Shown piece after piece: positions 15,241 through 24,489 of a stretch of DNA of 64,000 nt. The stretch comes from Brachybacterium epidermidis. GTDB taxonomy: Bacteria > Actinomycetota > Actinomycetes > Actinomycetales > Dermabacteraceae. The position numbers and the translations under genes were made by a program. The notes below the pieces were generated by a model, which made no database searches, was not told where the DNA came from, and saw nothing but the letters and a program-made list of their open reading frames with translations. The DNA is taken from the NCBI RefSeq assembly GCF_015209585.1, contig NZ_JADEYR010000001.1:538397-602396 (forward strand), given 5' to 3'. Each line of letters begins with the position of its first letter. Positions within the stretch are counted from its first letter, which is position 1.

Positions 15241-17016
15241 ATGAACGGAATCGATGCCCTGATCGAGAGGATCTTCGGGCCTTTCGCCGAGGCGCTGAGC
15301 GCCATCGTGTTCTACGCGATACCGGTCGCCGGGGGCATCCCCATCATCGTGGTGTGGCTGATGGCCGCCGCGGTGTTCCTCACCGTGTGGCTGCGTTTCC
15401 AGCCCATCACCGGTCTGAAGCACTCCATCCAGGTGATCCGCGGCAAGTACACCGCCAAGACGGACCCCGGTGAGGTCTCCAGCTTCCAGGCCCTGGCCAC
15501 CGAGCTCTCCGGAACCGTGGGCCTGGGCAACATCGCCGGCGTGGCCGTGGCCATCGTGGCCGGCGGCCCCGGCGCGGCCCTGTGGATCGCGATCTTCGGC
15601 ATCTTCGGCATGAGCGTGAAGATGGCCGAGGCCACCCTGGGCGTCATGTTCCGCAAGGTGAACGCCGACGGCACCACCGAGGGCGGTCCCATGTACTTCC
15701 TGCGCGACGGCCTGGCCTCCATCGGGAAGCGCAAGCTGGGCGGGGTCCTCGCCACCATGTACGCGATCTTCGCACTGGTGGGCGTGTTCGGCGCCGGCAA
15801 CCTCTTCCAGGCCAACCAGGTCGCCGCCATCATCTCCTCCGGCACCGGCAGCGAGTTCCTGCAGTCCAACCAGTGGCTGATCGGCCTGGTCATGGCAATC
15901 ATGGTGGCCGTGGTGGTCCTGGGCGGCGTGAAGTCCATCGCCCGCTGGACCTCCGCCCTGACCCCCGCGATGGCCGTGGTCTATGTGCTGTGCGTGCTGC
16001 TGATCGTGGTCTCGAACCTCAGCGCCGTCCCGCAGGCCATCGGTTTGATCATCACCGGCGCGTTCACGGCCGAGGGCGTCACCGGCGGCGTCATCGGCGT
16101 GGCCGTCATCGGCATCCAGCGTGCCCTGTTCTCCAACGCCGCCGGCGTGGGCTCGGCCGCCATGGCGCACAGCGCCTCCAAGACCAAGGAGCCCGCCACC
16201 GAGGGCTTCACCGCCATGTGGGAGCCGCTGATCGACTCCGTGGTGGTCTGCATGCTCACCGCGATCGCGATCGTGGTGACCGGCGTGTACACCACCGGTG
16301 GTGCGGACGGCGTGCAGCTGACCGCGCAGGCCTTCGGCACCGTGGCCCCGTGGTTCCCGATGCTGCTGCTGGTGGCGGTGGCCCTGTTCGGCTTCTCCAC
16401 CGTGCTGGCCTACGCCTACTACGGTGAGCTGAACGCCATGTACCTGTTCGGCTCCAAGAAGTCCGTGCAGACCGTCTTCCGCGTGGTCTGGGTCGTTGCC
16501 GTCGTGGTCGGTGCCGCCATCTCCCTGGACTCGGTGATCGCGTTCTCCGATGCCATGTTCTTCCTGATGGCGATCCCCAACCTGCTGGGCATCTACTTCC
16601 TGTCCAAGGTGCTGCGCCTGGAGATCCTGCGCCACAAGTACCGTGTCACCACCGGCGCCCTGGGCGAGGTGGACGAGGACCTGCAGGTGGGCATGCGCGA
16701 CCACGAGCCCACCGAGGAGCAGGTCGCCCAGGCCGAGCTCGCCGAACGCGAGGAGCAGCAGCGCATCACCGAGGTGCGCCGCACCCTCTCCGACGATCCG
16801 GAGTTCCCGGTGCGCGCCGATCATCACGGCGAGGACCTGACCTCCCCGATGGGGGCGCCGGCCGAGCCGATCCCGGAGACCGGCCAGTTCCCGGTCGGCG
16901 CGGAGGAGGGCGGTTCGCATGTCGCCGGTGGCGCTGCCACGGCGACGGCCACGGCCGGGGACCGCATCCCCGGTGCACCCCAGGACATCGACGGCACCCC
17001 CTCGCGGGACGCCTGA
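15241..17016 (+). CDS. Sodium:alanine/glycine symporter (AGCS family)
   Basis: A 591-residue inner-membrane transporter that imports alanine or glycine with Na+ or H+. Family motifs: a first hydrophobic segment (IPIIVVWLMAAAVFLTVWLRFQ), then TDPGEVSSFQALATELSGTVGLGNIAGVAVAIVAGGPGAALW (about 74-115), GVFGAGNLFQANQVA, QRALFSNAAGVGSAAMAHSASKT, and STVLAYAYYGELNAMYLFG near the end of the membrane domain. The last 120 or so residues are a hydrophilic, acidic tail unusual for the family. A truncated paralogue follows after a large hairpin. The substrate (Ala or Gly) cannot be settled from sequence. Confidence 0.95.
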   Translation: MNGIDALIERIFGPFAEALSAIVFYAIPVAGGIPIIVVWLMAAAVFLTVWLRFQPITGLKHSIQVIRGKYTAKTDPGEVSSFQALATELSGTVGLGNIAGVAVAIVAGGPGAALWIAIFGIFGMSVKMAEATLGVMFRKVNADGTTEGGPMYFLRDGLASIGKRKLGGVLATMYAIFALVGVFGAGNLFQANQVAAIISSGTGSEFLQSNQWLIGLVMAIMVAVVVLGGVKSIARWTSALTPAMAVVYVLCVLLIVVSNLSAVPQAIGLIITGAFTAEGVTGGVIGVAVIGIQRALFSNAAGVGSAAMAHSASKTKEPATEGFTAMWEPLIDSVVVCMLTAIAIVVTGVYTTGGADGVQLTAQAFGTVAPWFPMLLLVAVALFGFSTVLAYAYYGELNAMYLFGSKKSVQTVFRVVWVVAVVVGAAISLDSVIAFSDAMFFLMAIPNLLGIYFLSKVLRLEILRHKYRVTTGALGEVDEDLQVGMRDHEPTEEQVAQAELAEREEQQRITEVRRTLSDDPEFPVRADHHGEDLTSPMGAPAEPIPETGQFPVGAEEGGSHVAGGAATATATAGDRIPGAPQDIDGTPSRDA

Positions 17017-17040
17017 GCCCAGAGTCCGGATCTTTGTGCA

Positions 17041-17117
17041 GGTCCGGCCCGTCCTGACCGCATAGGGGCGACCTACGAGCGGACGGGGCCGGACCCTGCG
17101 GGGTCCGGCCCCGTCCG
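17041..17117 (+). terminator. Perfect 17-bp hairpin between the two symporter genes, with a competing upstream arm
   Basis: CGGACGGGGCCGGACCC at 17080-17096 pairs perfectly with 17101-17117 around a TGCG tetraloop, only 28 bases before the second symporter start. A near copy of the right arm, GGTCCGGCCCGTCC, lies upstream at 17041-17054 and could pair with the same left arm with one bulge. The two structures exclude each other. This may be just a terminator, or an attenuator-like switch. Confidence 0.6.
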
Positions 17118-17144
17118 TGTCCACGACGCGGAGGGGATGGGGCC

Positions 17145-18312
17145 ATGCCGAACATCGACGAGCTGATCGAGAGGTTCATGGGCCCGGCCGCCGACGTGAT
17201 GAGCGCGGTCGTCTTCTTCGAGATCCCCCTCTTCGGCGGGCTGCCGATCATCGTGCTGTGGCTCGCGATCGGCGCGCTGTTCATGACGGTGTGGCTGCGC
17301 TTCCAGCCGATCAACGGATTCCGGGCGTCCATGCAGGTGATCCGAGGGAAGTTCAGCGCCCGGACCGACCCCGGTGAGGTCTCCAGCTTCCAGGCACTGG
17401 CCACTGAGCTGTCCGGCACCGTGGGCCTGGGCAACATCGCCGGCGTGGCGGTGGCCGTGTCCCTGGGCGGCCCGGGCGCGGCGCTGTGGATCGCGGCCTT
17501 CGGCGTCCTGGGCATGAGCATGAAGATGGCCGAGGCCACGCTGGGGTCGAAGTTCCGGGAAATCCGCGAGGACGGCAGCATCCAGGGTGGCCCCATGGTC
17601 TACCTGCGCGACGGCCTCGCCTCCATCGGCTACCGCCGCCTGGGCGTCGTGCTGGGCTCGGCGTACGCCGTGTTCACCGTGCTGGGCGCCTTCGGCTGCT
17701 GCTCACCCTGGCAGTGGCACTCTTCGGCTACTCCACCCTGCTGGCCTACGCCTACTACGGTGAGCAGGCACTGACGTACCTCTTCGGCTACAAGAAGTCG
17801 ATCATCTACACCTTCCGCGTGCTGTGGATCGTCGGTGCAGTGATCGGTTCGGCCGCCTCCCTCGACGCCGTGATCGCCTTCGGCGATGCGTCGTTCTTCC
17901 TGATGGCGGTCCCAACATCCTGGGCATCTACTTCCTGGCGAAGGTGGTGCGCCTGGAGATCTTCGGGTTCAACCGCCGTCTGTGTGCCGGGTCCATCGAA
18001 GCGGTCGAGGACGAGGACCTGCGGGTCGGGCTGGTCTCGGAGGACCCGACCCCGGCGCAGACGCAGCGAGCGGAGAAGGAGGAGCGCGCGGAGAAGGAGC
18101 GCCTGCGCACCCTGCACCGCACGCTCTCGGACGACCCGGACTTCCCGGTGCGCGCCGCCCACCACGGAGACGACCTCGCCTCACCGATGGGCACCCCCGA
18201 TGAGCCGATCCCGGACACCGGACAGTTCCTGGCGGTCGAGGAGCGGCGCAGCGAGGGCGATGGGGGAGCGGGGAGTGGGCCCGCCGGCGGTGGATCGCAC
18301 CGCGCCGACTGA
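17145..18312 (+). pseudogene. Second AGCS symporter, internally deleted and frameshifted
   Basis: The N-terminal 180 residues and the C-terminal third align closely with the symporter just upstream (TDPGEVSSFQALATELSGTVGLGN; LAYAYYGEQALTYLFG; LSDDPDFPVRAAHHGDDLASPMG). About 190 residues between them, including most of the transport core, are missing at about 17693, and the frame changes there. A second frame change at 17911-17913 (GTCCCAAC) is repaired by one extra C, restoring AVPNILGIYFLAKVVRLEI. As written it cannot make a transporter. Either this is a decaying tandem duplicate, or the assembly collapsed between two similar copies. Confidence 0.85.
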
Positions 18313-18369
18313 GGCACAGGTGAGGAGGGCCTGGACCTTCGCCCTGTCCGTTCGTCCAGTTCGCAGGCG

Positions 18370-18843
18370 TCAGCGAGTGGTACGGGCGGCTGCGACCACG
18401 ACGTCGGTGCCGTCGGACGAGATCAGCACCGTGTAGGTGGCGTTCGGATCCCTGGGGTTGGAGCCGCTTTCCCAGCGCATTCCCGTGTGCACCTCCTCCG
18501 GCGCTATGCGCGGGGAGATGGGGGCCCCGTCCTCACTGACGGGGAGGCCGTTCGTACCTTCCCCGAAGGCATCGGCCATCCACGTCTGCACCGTCTCGGC
18601 GCTGCCCGTGAAGGTGACTCGCAGACTCCATTCGAGGAGTTCGGTGTTGACGATTCCTTCGCTGAGAGTCAGTTCTGCGTCGGGGACAGGCAGGCCCACA
18701 GCGGTGAGTGCTTCTTCAGGAGTACTGGGCTTGCTTGTCATAGCCGTAGTCTTCTCATTCTTCGGATCGGAAATGCTGCAGGCCGTCAGCAGTGACGGTG
18801 GAACCAAGCTCAGAGCCCCGATGAGGGCGATTCGACGTCTCAT
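18370..18843 (-). CDS. Small lipoprotein, partner of the WXG100-like gene
   Basis: 157 residues from the ATG at 18843, which has AAGGA about 10 bases upstream. The N-terminus MRRRIALIGALSLVPPSLLTAC is a lipoprotein signal with the lipid-attached cysteine at residue 22. The rest is a hydrophilic extracytoplasmic domain of unknown family. The start overlaps the stop of the upstream WXG100-like gene by four bases (ATGA), so they are translated together. Codon third positions are less GC-rich than in neighbouring housekeeping genes, which may reflect recent acquisition. Secreted WXG protein plus surface lipoprotein recalls effector-immunity or adaptor pairs, but there is no direct proof. Confidence 0.7.
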   Translation of the reverse strand: MRRRIALIGALSLVPPSLLTACSISDPKNEKTTAMTSKPSTPEEALTAVGLPVPDAELTLSEGIVNTELLEWSLRVTFTGSAETVQTWMADAFGEGTNGLPVSEDGAPISPRIAPEEVHTGMRWESGSNPRDPNATYTVLISSDGTDVVVAAARTTR

Positions 18844-19442
18844 GGCCCTGTCGTCCTTCTTGCGGTCGATCCGTGAAGAAGGACCTCCCACGCGTGGTCG
18901 GCAATAGTTGCATCCTCACTGGACCAGTCGCCGGCGCCGGGATCAACAGGATGCCATTCCGTCATCCCCGGGTCATTTGCAGTTGTGCCTGGCACTGGGT
19001 CGCCGAGACCGTCAGGGAGTCCGGATCCCAGTGGCCCGTCGGGGGGCCCGACTTCACTTCCATCGCCACGACGGTCATGCGCACGACCACCCTCGCGCCC
19101 CGCCCTGCTCGGTGCCTCCGGTCTTGGTGAAGCCGGGGGAGGGAGATGGGTCTGCACGCCCACGGGGTCAGAGGCCGCAGAGGCGCCGTCCTGTTCATCC
19201 GCATGAGCATCGGCTTCGCCGGCCAGGGTGCTGAACCTGGACGTCACGTCGATGAGGACAGGGAGAACGTCGGTGCGGACCGCGATTCGGAAGCTGTCAC
19301 CGTCTGGCCCTTTCCAGATCGGGTCGCATTGGGCTGCCGGCTCCAGAATCGATCGAGTTCGCTCCAGCGCCTCTTGCCGGTCACGGAGGAGTTGAGCGAA
19401 GCGTCGAACGGCTTCCGGGTCGCTCCCCAGAAATGACGACAT
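18840..19442 (-). CDS. WXG100-like protein with long disordered tail
   Basis: 200 residues from the ATG at 19442, which has GGAGGAAG upstream. Residues 1-85 are two predicted helices around a WKG turn (W43-K44-G45: CDPIWKGPDGDSF), the layout of WXG100/ESAT-6-like substrates of type VII secretion. Residues 90-175 are rich in Pro, Gly, Asp and Arg and look disordered. The last 25 (DWSSEDATIADHAWEVLLHG) may form a short helix. No enzymatic toxin domain is visible. A longer start at 19658 would run into the ilvD promoter and is rejected. No EccC, EccB or mycosin gene is in the window, so secretion through type VII is inferred only from the fold. Confidence 0.6.
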   Translation of the reverse strand: MSSFLGSDPEAVRRFAQLLRDRQEALERTRSILEPAAQCDPIWKGPDGDSFRIAVRTDVLPVLIDVTSRFSTLAGEADAHADEQDGASAASDPVGVQTHLPPPASPRPEAPSRAGREGGRAHDRRGDGSEVGPPDGPLGSGLPDGLGDPVPGTTANDPGMTEWHPVDPGAGDWSSEDATIADHAWEVLLHGSTARRTTGP

Positions 19443-19643
19443 GCCCCGGACTTCCTCCTGGCGATCTCTACGTCGTAGAAGAATAGGGCTGCGGCCGTAC
19501 GGTGTCGATGGGGAGAACTTCCCTGCGGGAAGAGACGGCGGGCACGCGTCCCGCAGTCCCGCGCGCCTCCGACAGGCCGGCATGTCAACCGACGACCGCG
19601 TGTCCACATCGTGAGCCTCACATCTCGCATCGTGGCGGCGGCG

Positions 19644-19649
19644 TAGACT
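19644..19649 (+). promoter_or_regulatory. -10 hexamer TAGACT of a leaderless ilvD promoter
   Basis: TAGACT, seven bases (GCCCCCC), then the ATG of ilvD. No Shine-Dalgarno can fit, so the mRNA is expected to start at or next to the ATG. Confidence 0.6.
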
Positions 19650-19656
19650 GCCCCCC

Positions 19657-21489
19657 ATGCCTCAGCTCCGCTCCCGCACCTCGACCCACGGCCGCAACAT
19701 GGCGGGCGCGCGTGCCCTCTGGCGCGCCACCGGCATGGAGACCTCGGACTTCGGCAAGCCGATCATCGCGATCGCCAACTCCTACACCCAGTTCGTGCCC
19801 GGCCACGTGCACCTGAAGAACATGGGCGACCTGGTGGCCTCCGCCGTCAAGGAGGCCGGAGGCGTCGCCAAGGAGTTCAACACCATCGCGGTGGACGACG
19901 GCATCGCCATGGGCCACGGCGGCATGCTCTACTCGCTGCCCAGCCGCGACGTGATCGCGGACTCCATCGAGTACATGGTCAACGCCCACACCGCCGATGC
20001 GCTGGTGTGCATCTCCAACTGCGACAAGATCACCCCCGGCCATCTGATGGCCGCCATGCGCCTGAACATCCCGGTGGTGTTCGTCTCCGGCGGGCCGATG
20101 GAGTCGGGTGAGCCCGTGGACGGCGTGGTCGAGCACCGCCTGGACCTGATCGATGCGATCGTGCAGAGCGCGGACGACACCGTCACCGACGCCCAGCTTG
20201 CCGACATCGAGGAGAACGCCTGCCCCACCTGCGGCTCCTGCTCCGGCATGTTCACTGCGAACTCGATGAACTGCCTCACCGAGGCGCTGGGCCTGTCCCT
20301 GCCCGGCAACGGCACCACCCTGGCCACCCATGCCTTCCGCAAGGAGCTGTTCCTCGAGGCGGGGCGGAAGATCGTCGAGCTCGCCAAGCGCTACTACGAG
20401 CAGGACGACGAGTCCGTGCTGCCTCGCAGCATCGCTACCAAGGCCGCGTTCTGCAACGCCATGAGCCTGGACGTGGCGATGGGCGGCTCCACCAACACCG
20501 TGCTGCACATCCTGGCCACGGCCATCGAGGGCGAGGTCGACTTCACCCTCGAGGACATCGACCGCATCTCCCGCACCGTGCCGTGCCTGTCCAAGGTGGC
20601 GCCCAACGGCACCGCCCACGTGGAGGACGTCCACCGCGCCGGCGGCATCCCCGCCATCCTGGGCGAGCTGGACCGAGCCGGACTGCTGGACCACACCGTC
20701 CACTCCGTGCACTCCCCGGACCTGCAGTCCTGGCTGAAGGACTGGGACATCCGCGGCGGGTCGCCCACCGAGAAGGCCAACGCCCTGTTCCATGCGGCGC
20801 CCGGCGGCGTGCGCACCACCCAGGCGTTCTCCTCCACCAACACCTACAAGGAGCTGGACACCGATTCCGAGGGCGGTGTGATCCGCGCCGTGCCCCACGC
20901 CCACACCAAGGACGGCGGCCTGTGCGTGCTCACCGGCAACCTCGCCGCCGAGGGCAGCGTGATCAAGACCGCCGGCATCACCGAGGACCTGTTCCACTTC
21001 GAGGGCACCGCGGTGGTATGCGAGTCCCAGGAGGAGGCCGTCCAGAAGATCCTGGACAAGACCGTCAAGGCCGGCCACGTCGTGGTGATCCGCTACGAGG
21101 GCCCCCAGGGCGGCCCCGGTATGCAGGAGATGCTCTACCCCACCTCCTTCCTCAAGGGCCGGGGCCTGGGCCGCGACTGCGCACTGATCACCGACGGCCG
21201 CTTCTCCGGCGGCACCAGCGGCGTCTCCATCGGCCACATCTCCCCGGAGGCCGCCGAGGGCGGCATCATCGGACTGGTCGAGGACGGCGACCGCATCGTC
21301 ATCGACGTGGACAAGCGCTCCTTGAGCCTGGAGGTGGACGACGCCGAGCTCGAGCGTCGCCGCCAGAAGAAGGGCGAGCTGCCCTGGCGTCCCGTCAGCC
21401 GCGACCGCAAGATCACCCAGGCGCTCAAGGTGTACGCGCACCTGGTGCGCTCAGCCACCTACGGCGCGACCCGTCGGCCCCTGGACTGA
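19657..21489 (+). CDS. ilvD: Dihydroxy-acid dehydratase
   Basis: Fourth step of valine and isoleucine synthesis: dehydrates dihydroxy-acids to 2-keto acids. 610 residues, the long E. coli-like type. Fe-S ligand cysteines appear at C122 ([12 protein letters not shown], with K124 as the likely carbamylated lysine) and C195 ([11 protein letters not shown]), and the C-terminal swivelling domain contains [14 protein letters not shown] and [13 protein letters not shown]. It stands apart from ilvBNC, with its own leaderless promoter, as in many actinobacteria. Downstream it converges on the cstA-ybdD pair. Confidence 0.97.
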   Translation: MPQLRSRTSTHGRNMAGARALWRATGMETSDFGKPIIAIANSYTQFVPGHVHLKNMGDLVASAVKEAGGVAKEFNTIAVDDGIAMGHGGMLYSLPSRDVIADSIEYMVNAHTADALVCISNCDKITPGHLMAAMRLNIPVVFVSGGPMESGEPVDGVVEHRLDLIDAIVQSADDTVTDAQLADIEENACPTCGSCSGMFTANSMNCLTEALGLSLPGNGTTLATHAFRKELFLEAGRKIVELAKRYYEQDDESVLPRSIATKAAFCNAMSLDVAMGGSTNTVLHILATAIEGEVDFTLEDIDRISRTVPCLSKVAPNGTAHVEDVHRAGGIPAILGELDRAGLLDHTVHSVHSPDLQSWLKDWDIRGGSPTEKANALFHAAPGGVRTTQAFSSTNTYKELDTDSEGGVIRAVPHAHTKDGGLCVLTGNLAAEGSVIKTAGITEDLFHFEGTAVVCESQEEAVQKILDKTVKAGHVVVIRYEGPQGGPGMQEMLYPTSFLKGRGLGRDCALITDGRFSGGTSGVSIGHISPEAAEGGIIGLVEDGDRIVIDVDKRSLSLEVDDAELERRRQKKGELPWRPVSRDRKITQALKVYAHLVRSATYGATRRPLD

Positions 21490-21535
21490 TCACGGCTTCG
21501 ACTAAGCGGCCGCCGCGCTGACTGCCCGATGCCGG

Positions 21536-21736
21536 TCAGCAGCAGCGGCTCCCAGGGTTCGCGTCCTGCTCGGCGTACCGCTGGCGCCAGAACTCCCGCT
21601 CGCTCAGGGGAGCGTGGGCACAGCCGGTGATCTCGTGGTGGCGAAGATAGTGATCGTAGGCATCCGAGCCGAGCACCCCGCGGGCGATGCGGCACGCACT
21701 GGCCAGCATCGACCGCAGGGTGCTTGTGAGGGCCAT
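21536..21736 (-). CDS. YbdD/YjiX-family small protein
   Basis: A 66-residue protein of the YbdD family, recognisable by GSDAYDHYLRHHE and PLSEREFWRQRYAEQDANPGSRCC; the closing Cys-rich tail is typical. These proteins are nearly always encoded next to CstA-type transporters, as here, where it starts 5 bases after the cstA stop. The precise role is unknown; it probably assists or regulates the transporter. The longer open frame up to 21961 runs back into cstA and is a shadow. Confidence 0.85.
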   Translation of the reverse strand: MALTSTLRSMLASACRIARGVLGSDAYDHYLRHHEITGCAHAPLSEREFWRQRYAEQDANPGSRCC

Positions 21737-21741
21737 GACGC

Positions 21742-24042
21742 TCAGTGCCCCCCGCCTCGGGTCGAGAAGTCCTTCTCGGGGTGACGGCTCAGCCACTGCG
21801 CCCACTGCGCCTGCAGTGCCTTCTCCGATGGTGAGGCACCCAGGCCGGAGGGAGCGTAGTACACCGACTCCACCGGCTCCTCCTCCGTGTTCAGCAGGTT
21901 CTGGCCCCGCAGGGCCTGGATGGTGCGCCACACGGCCACGATCATCACGATCAGGGCGCACACCACGAACAGGATCGACAGCGAGCCCTGCACAGCCGTG
22001 TTGAACACCACCGTCTGCATCTCCTCGACACTGCCAGCCAGCCCCAGGGAGGTCTCACCGTTGGCCAGTGCCTCTTTGAACATCTGGTGATTGGCCCAGT
22101 ACCCGATAGCCGGGACGGGCGAGAAGATCTTCAGGTATGAGCCGTACACTGTGATCACGGCCGTGAACAGCATCGGCACCGCAATGATCAGCAGGGTCCA
22201 CCGTCGGCCCTTGCGGGCGAACACGACCAGGCAGATCGACAGGGCGATGGCCGCGAGCAACTGGTTGGCGATACCGAACAGCGGAAACAGGGTGTTGATT
22301 CCGCCCAGGGGATCATTGACGCCCATCACCAGGATGGACCCCCAACCGGCCACCATCACCGCGGTGGTGATCCACGCACCCGCCGTCCACTTCGGGTCGC
22401 GGAAGCGCTGGTACACGTTGCCGAGCACGTCCGAGAGCATGAAGCGGGCCACTCGGGTACCGGCATCCACCGCCGTCAGGATGAACAGCGCCTCGAACAT
22501 GATGGCGAAGTGGTACCAGAACGCCATCATGGCGTCCCCGCCGATCACCCGCTTCATGATGCCCGCCAGACCGAGCGCCAAGGTGGGAGCGCCACCGGTG
22601 CGCGAGACGATGGAGTGCTCGCCCACTTGCTGCGCGGTGTGCTCCAGCACCTCGGGTTCGACGGACACCCCGGTCAGGCCGAGCGAACTGATGAACTGGG
22701 CCGCGCCCTCAGCGGTGCCGCCCGTGGCCGCGAACGACGAGTTCATGGCGAAGTAGATGCCGCGGTCGATGGAGGCGGCGGCCACCAGCGCCATGATCGC
22801 CACGAACGATTCCATCAACATGCCGCCGTACCCGATCATCCGGGTCTGGCTCTCCTTCTCCACCAGTTTCGGGGTGGTGCCCGAGGAGATGAGCGCATGG
22901 AACCCGGACAGTGCACCGCAGGCGATGGTCACGAAGAGGAACGGGAACAGCGGCCCGGCGAACACGGGGCCGTCGGCCCGGGAGGCGTACTCGGACAGCG
23001 GCGGAGCCTGGAGCGCGGGCCGCACCAGGACGATGGCCAGCGCGAGCATCACGATCACGCCCACCTTCATGAAGGTGGAGAGGTAGTCGCGCGGCGCCAG
23101 CAGCACCCACACCGGCAGCACCGCGGCCAGGAAGCCGTACCCGATGATCATCCATGCCAGCACGGGGCGGTCGATGTGGAAGAGGGTCTGGCCCCAGTCG
23201 CTCTCGGATACCCAGCGGCCGCCGATAATGGCCGCCAGCAGCATCGCGCACCCAATAGCGGAGACCTCCATGACCTTCCCGGGGCGGATGAACCGCAGAT
23301 AGAAGCCCATGAACAGGGCGATGGGAATGGTCAGGCCCACCGAGAACACGCCCCAGGCGCTCTCCCCGAGGGCATTGACCACCACCATCGCCAGAATGGC
23401 GACGATGATCAGCATGATGCTCAGCGTGGCCACGAAGGCCGCGATACCGCCGACCAGGCCCAGTTCGTCGCGGGCCATCTGCCCTAGGGAGCGGCCGTGA
23501 CGACGGGTGGAGATCGCCAGCACCAGGTAGTCCTGGACAGCACCGGCCAGGATCACCCCGACGATGATCCAGATCGTTCCGGGAAGGTAGCCCATCTGGG
23601 CCGCCAGCACCGGCCCCACCAGGGGGCCCGCACCAGCAATGGCCGCGAAGTGGTGTCCGTACAGCACCCGGCGATCGGTGGGAACGTAGTCCTTGCCGTC
23701 ATAGGCGTACTCGGCGGGGGTGGCGCGGCGGTCATCGGGCCGCACCAAGTTGTCCTGGATGTACTTGGAGTAGAACCGGTAGCCGATCAGGTAGGTGCAC
23801 ACGGAGGCGAACACGAACCAGATCCCGTTGACGTGCTCGCCGCGCACCAGGGCCAGCATCACCCATCCCAGGCCGCCCAGCAGCGCGATGGTCGCCCAGA
23901 TGGCGATCTTCGCGGGTGTCCAGCGGTGGTCGCGGGCATAGTCCTCGGCGGGCAGCGCTGTGGGTGGGTGGGGATCGGTGAGGGCGGCGGACCCGTTGCG
24001 GTCGACCGCCTCGGGTTCCTCGGGCTGGGCGTTGTGGCTCAT
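21742..24042 (-). CDS. cstA: CstA-family carbon-starvation transporter
   Basis: A 766-residue protein with many membrane segments, of the CstA/BtsT family. Family members import pyruvate or peptides and are induced by carbon starvation in E. coli. Visible: a hydrophilic N-terminus, VCTYLIGYRFYSKYIQD, the conserved block KDYVPTDRRVLYGHHFAAIAGAGPLVGPVLAAQMGYLPGTIWI, the middle FHALISSGTTPKLVEKES, and a soluble tail ending FSTRGGGH. I chose the ATG at 24042; the frame stays open to 24117 without a better signal. It forms a two-gene unit with ybdD. Substrate (pyruvate versus peptides) is not decided by sequence. Confidence 0.92.
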   Translation of the reverse strand: MSHNAQPEEPEAVDRNGSAALTDPHPPTALPAEDYARDHRWTPAKIAIWATIALLGGLGWVMLALVRGEHVNGIWFVFASVCTYLIGYRFYSKYIQDNLVRPDDRRATPAEYAYDGKDYVPTDRRVLYGHHFAAIAGAGPLVGPVLAAQMGYLPGTIWIIVGVILAGAVQDYLVLAISTRRHGRSLGQMARDELGLVGGIAAFVATLSIMLIIVAILAMVVVNALGESAWGVFSVGLTIPIALFMGFYLRFIRPGKVMEVSAIGCAMLLAAIIGGRWVSESDWGQTLFHIDRPVLAWMIIGYGFLAAVLPVWVLLAPRDYLSTFMKVGVIVMLALAIVLVRPALQAPPLSEYASRADGPVFAGPLFPFLFVTIACGALSGFHALISSGTTPKLVEKESQTRMIGYGGMLMESFVAIMALVAAASIDRGIYFAMNSSFAATGGTAEGAAQFISSLGLTGVSVEPEVLEHTAQQVGEHSIVSRTGGAPTLALGLAGIMKRVIGGDAMMAFWYHFAIMFEALFILTAVDAGTRVARFMLSDVLGNVYQRFRDPKWTAGAWITTAVMVAGWGSILVMGVNDPLGGINTLFPLFGIANQLLAAIALSICLVVFARKGRRWTLLIIAVPMLFTAVITVYGSYLKIFSPVPAIGYWANHQMFKEALANGETSLGLAGSVEEMQTVVFNTAVQGSLSILFVVCALIVMIVAVWRTIQALRGQNLLNTEEEPVESVYYAPSGLGASPSEKALQAQWAQWLSRHPEKDFSTRGGGH

Positions 24043-24489
24043 AGCGGCTACCGTTCTTTCGCAGCGGGGAGCGAGAGGGGGTGCCGTTACCGTAAGCCCG
24101 TTCCCAGGTGATTCCAAGGTCCTTGGTCCCCTGCCGCTGCCGGGACGGAACGCGCTGTTCGCGGTGGTGCACGGTGGGTGCGCAGCCCGGTGCCGGACTC
24201 AGCAGAAAGAACGCCCCCGTGCCGAGGGTCTGCTGCACGGATAGGCGACAACCGGTCTGCCCAGCCCGTGGGGTTGGACTGGAGGGATGTTCACCGTGTC
24301 CAAGCCGTACCCCAAGGAGTCCCGTGACGACGTTGTGCGGGTCGCAACTCCGCTCTGGTGGCAGTCTCCGCCCCGCTCCTGGGCCGTGACGCCGCCCAGG
24401 CCACCCTGCTCGGGGCTCACCGGGGGCTTTTCGGGGCAGTCAGCGGCACGCATGATGGACCGTCAGTGCCTGCGTCCGCCGTGATCCGG
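24043..24489. other. Gene-poor stretch between cstA and the nitrite reductase operon
   Basis: About 450 bases with no complete gene. It must hold the cstA promoter on the minus strand, which I cannot point to with confidence. The plus-strand frame from 24287 contains the transposase-like fragment listed separately. The remaining reading frames lack a start signal and a recognisable domain. Confidence 0.6.
24287..24346 (+). mobile_element. Remnant of an IS3-type transposase OrfA N-terminus
   Basis: The translated stretch SKPYPKESRDDVVRVA closely resembles the first residues of OrfA helix-turn-helix proteins of IS3-family elements in actinobacteria, usually KPYPKEFRDDVV.VA. After this the similarity stops at once and the frame runs into unrelated sequence, so only about 20 codons remain. 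No terminal inverted repeats or target duplication were found. Recognised from memory of the family, so only moderately sure. Confidence 0.45.

Noticed and set aside
19618..21441. Minus-strand frame of 607 codons antisense to ilvD
   Set aside because: Mirror of ilvD with low-complexity composition and no protein-like motif.
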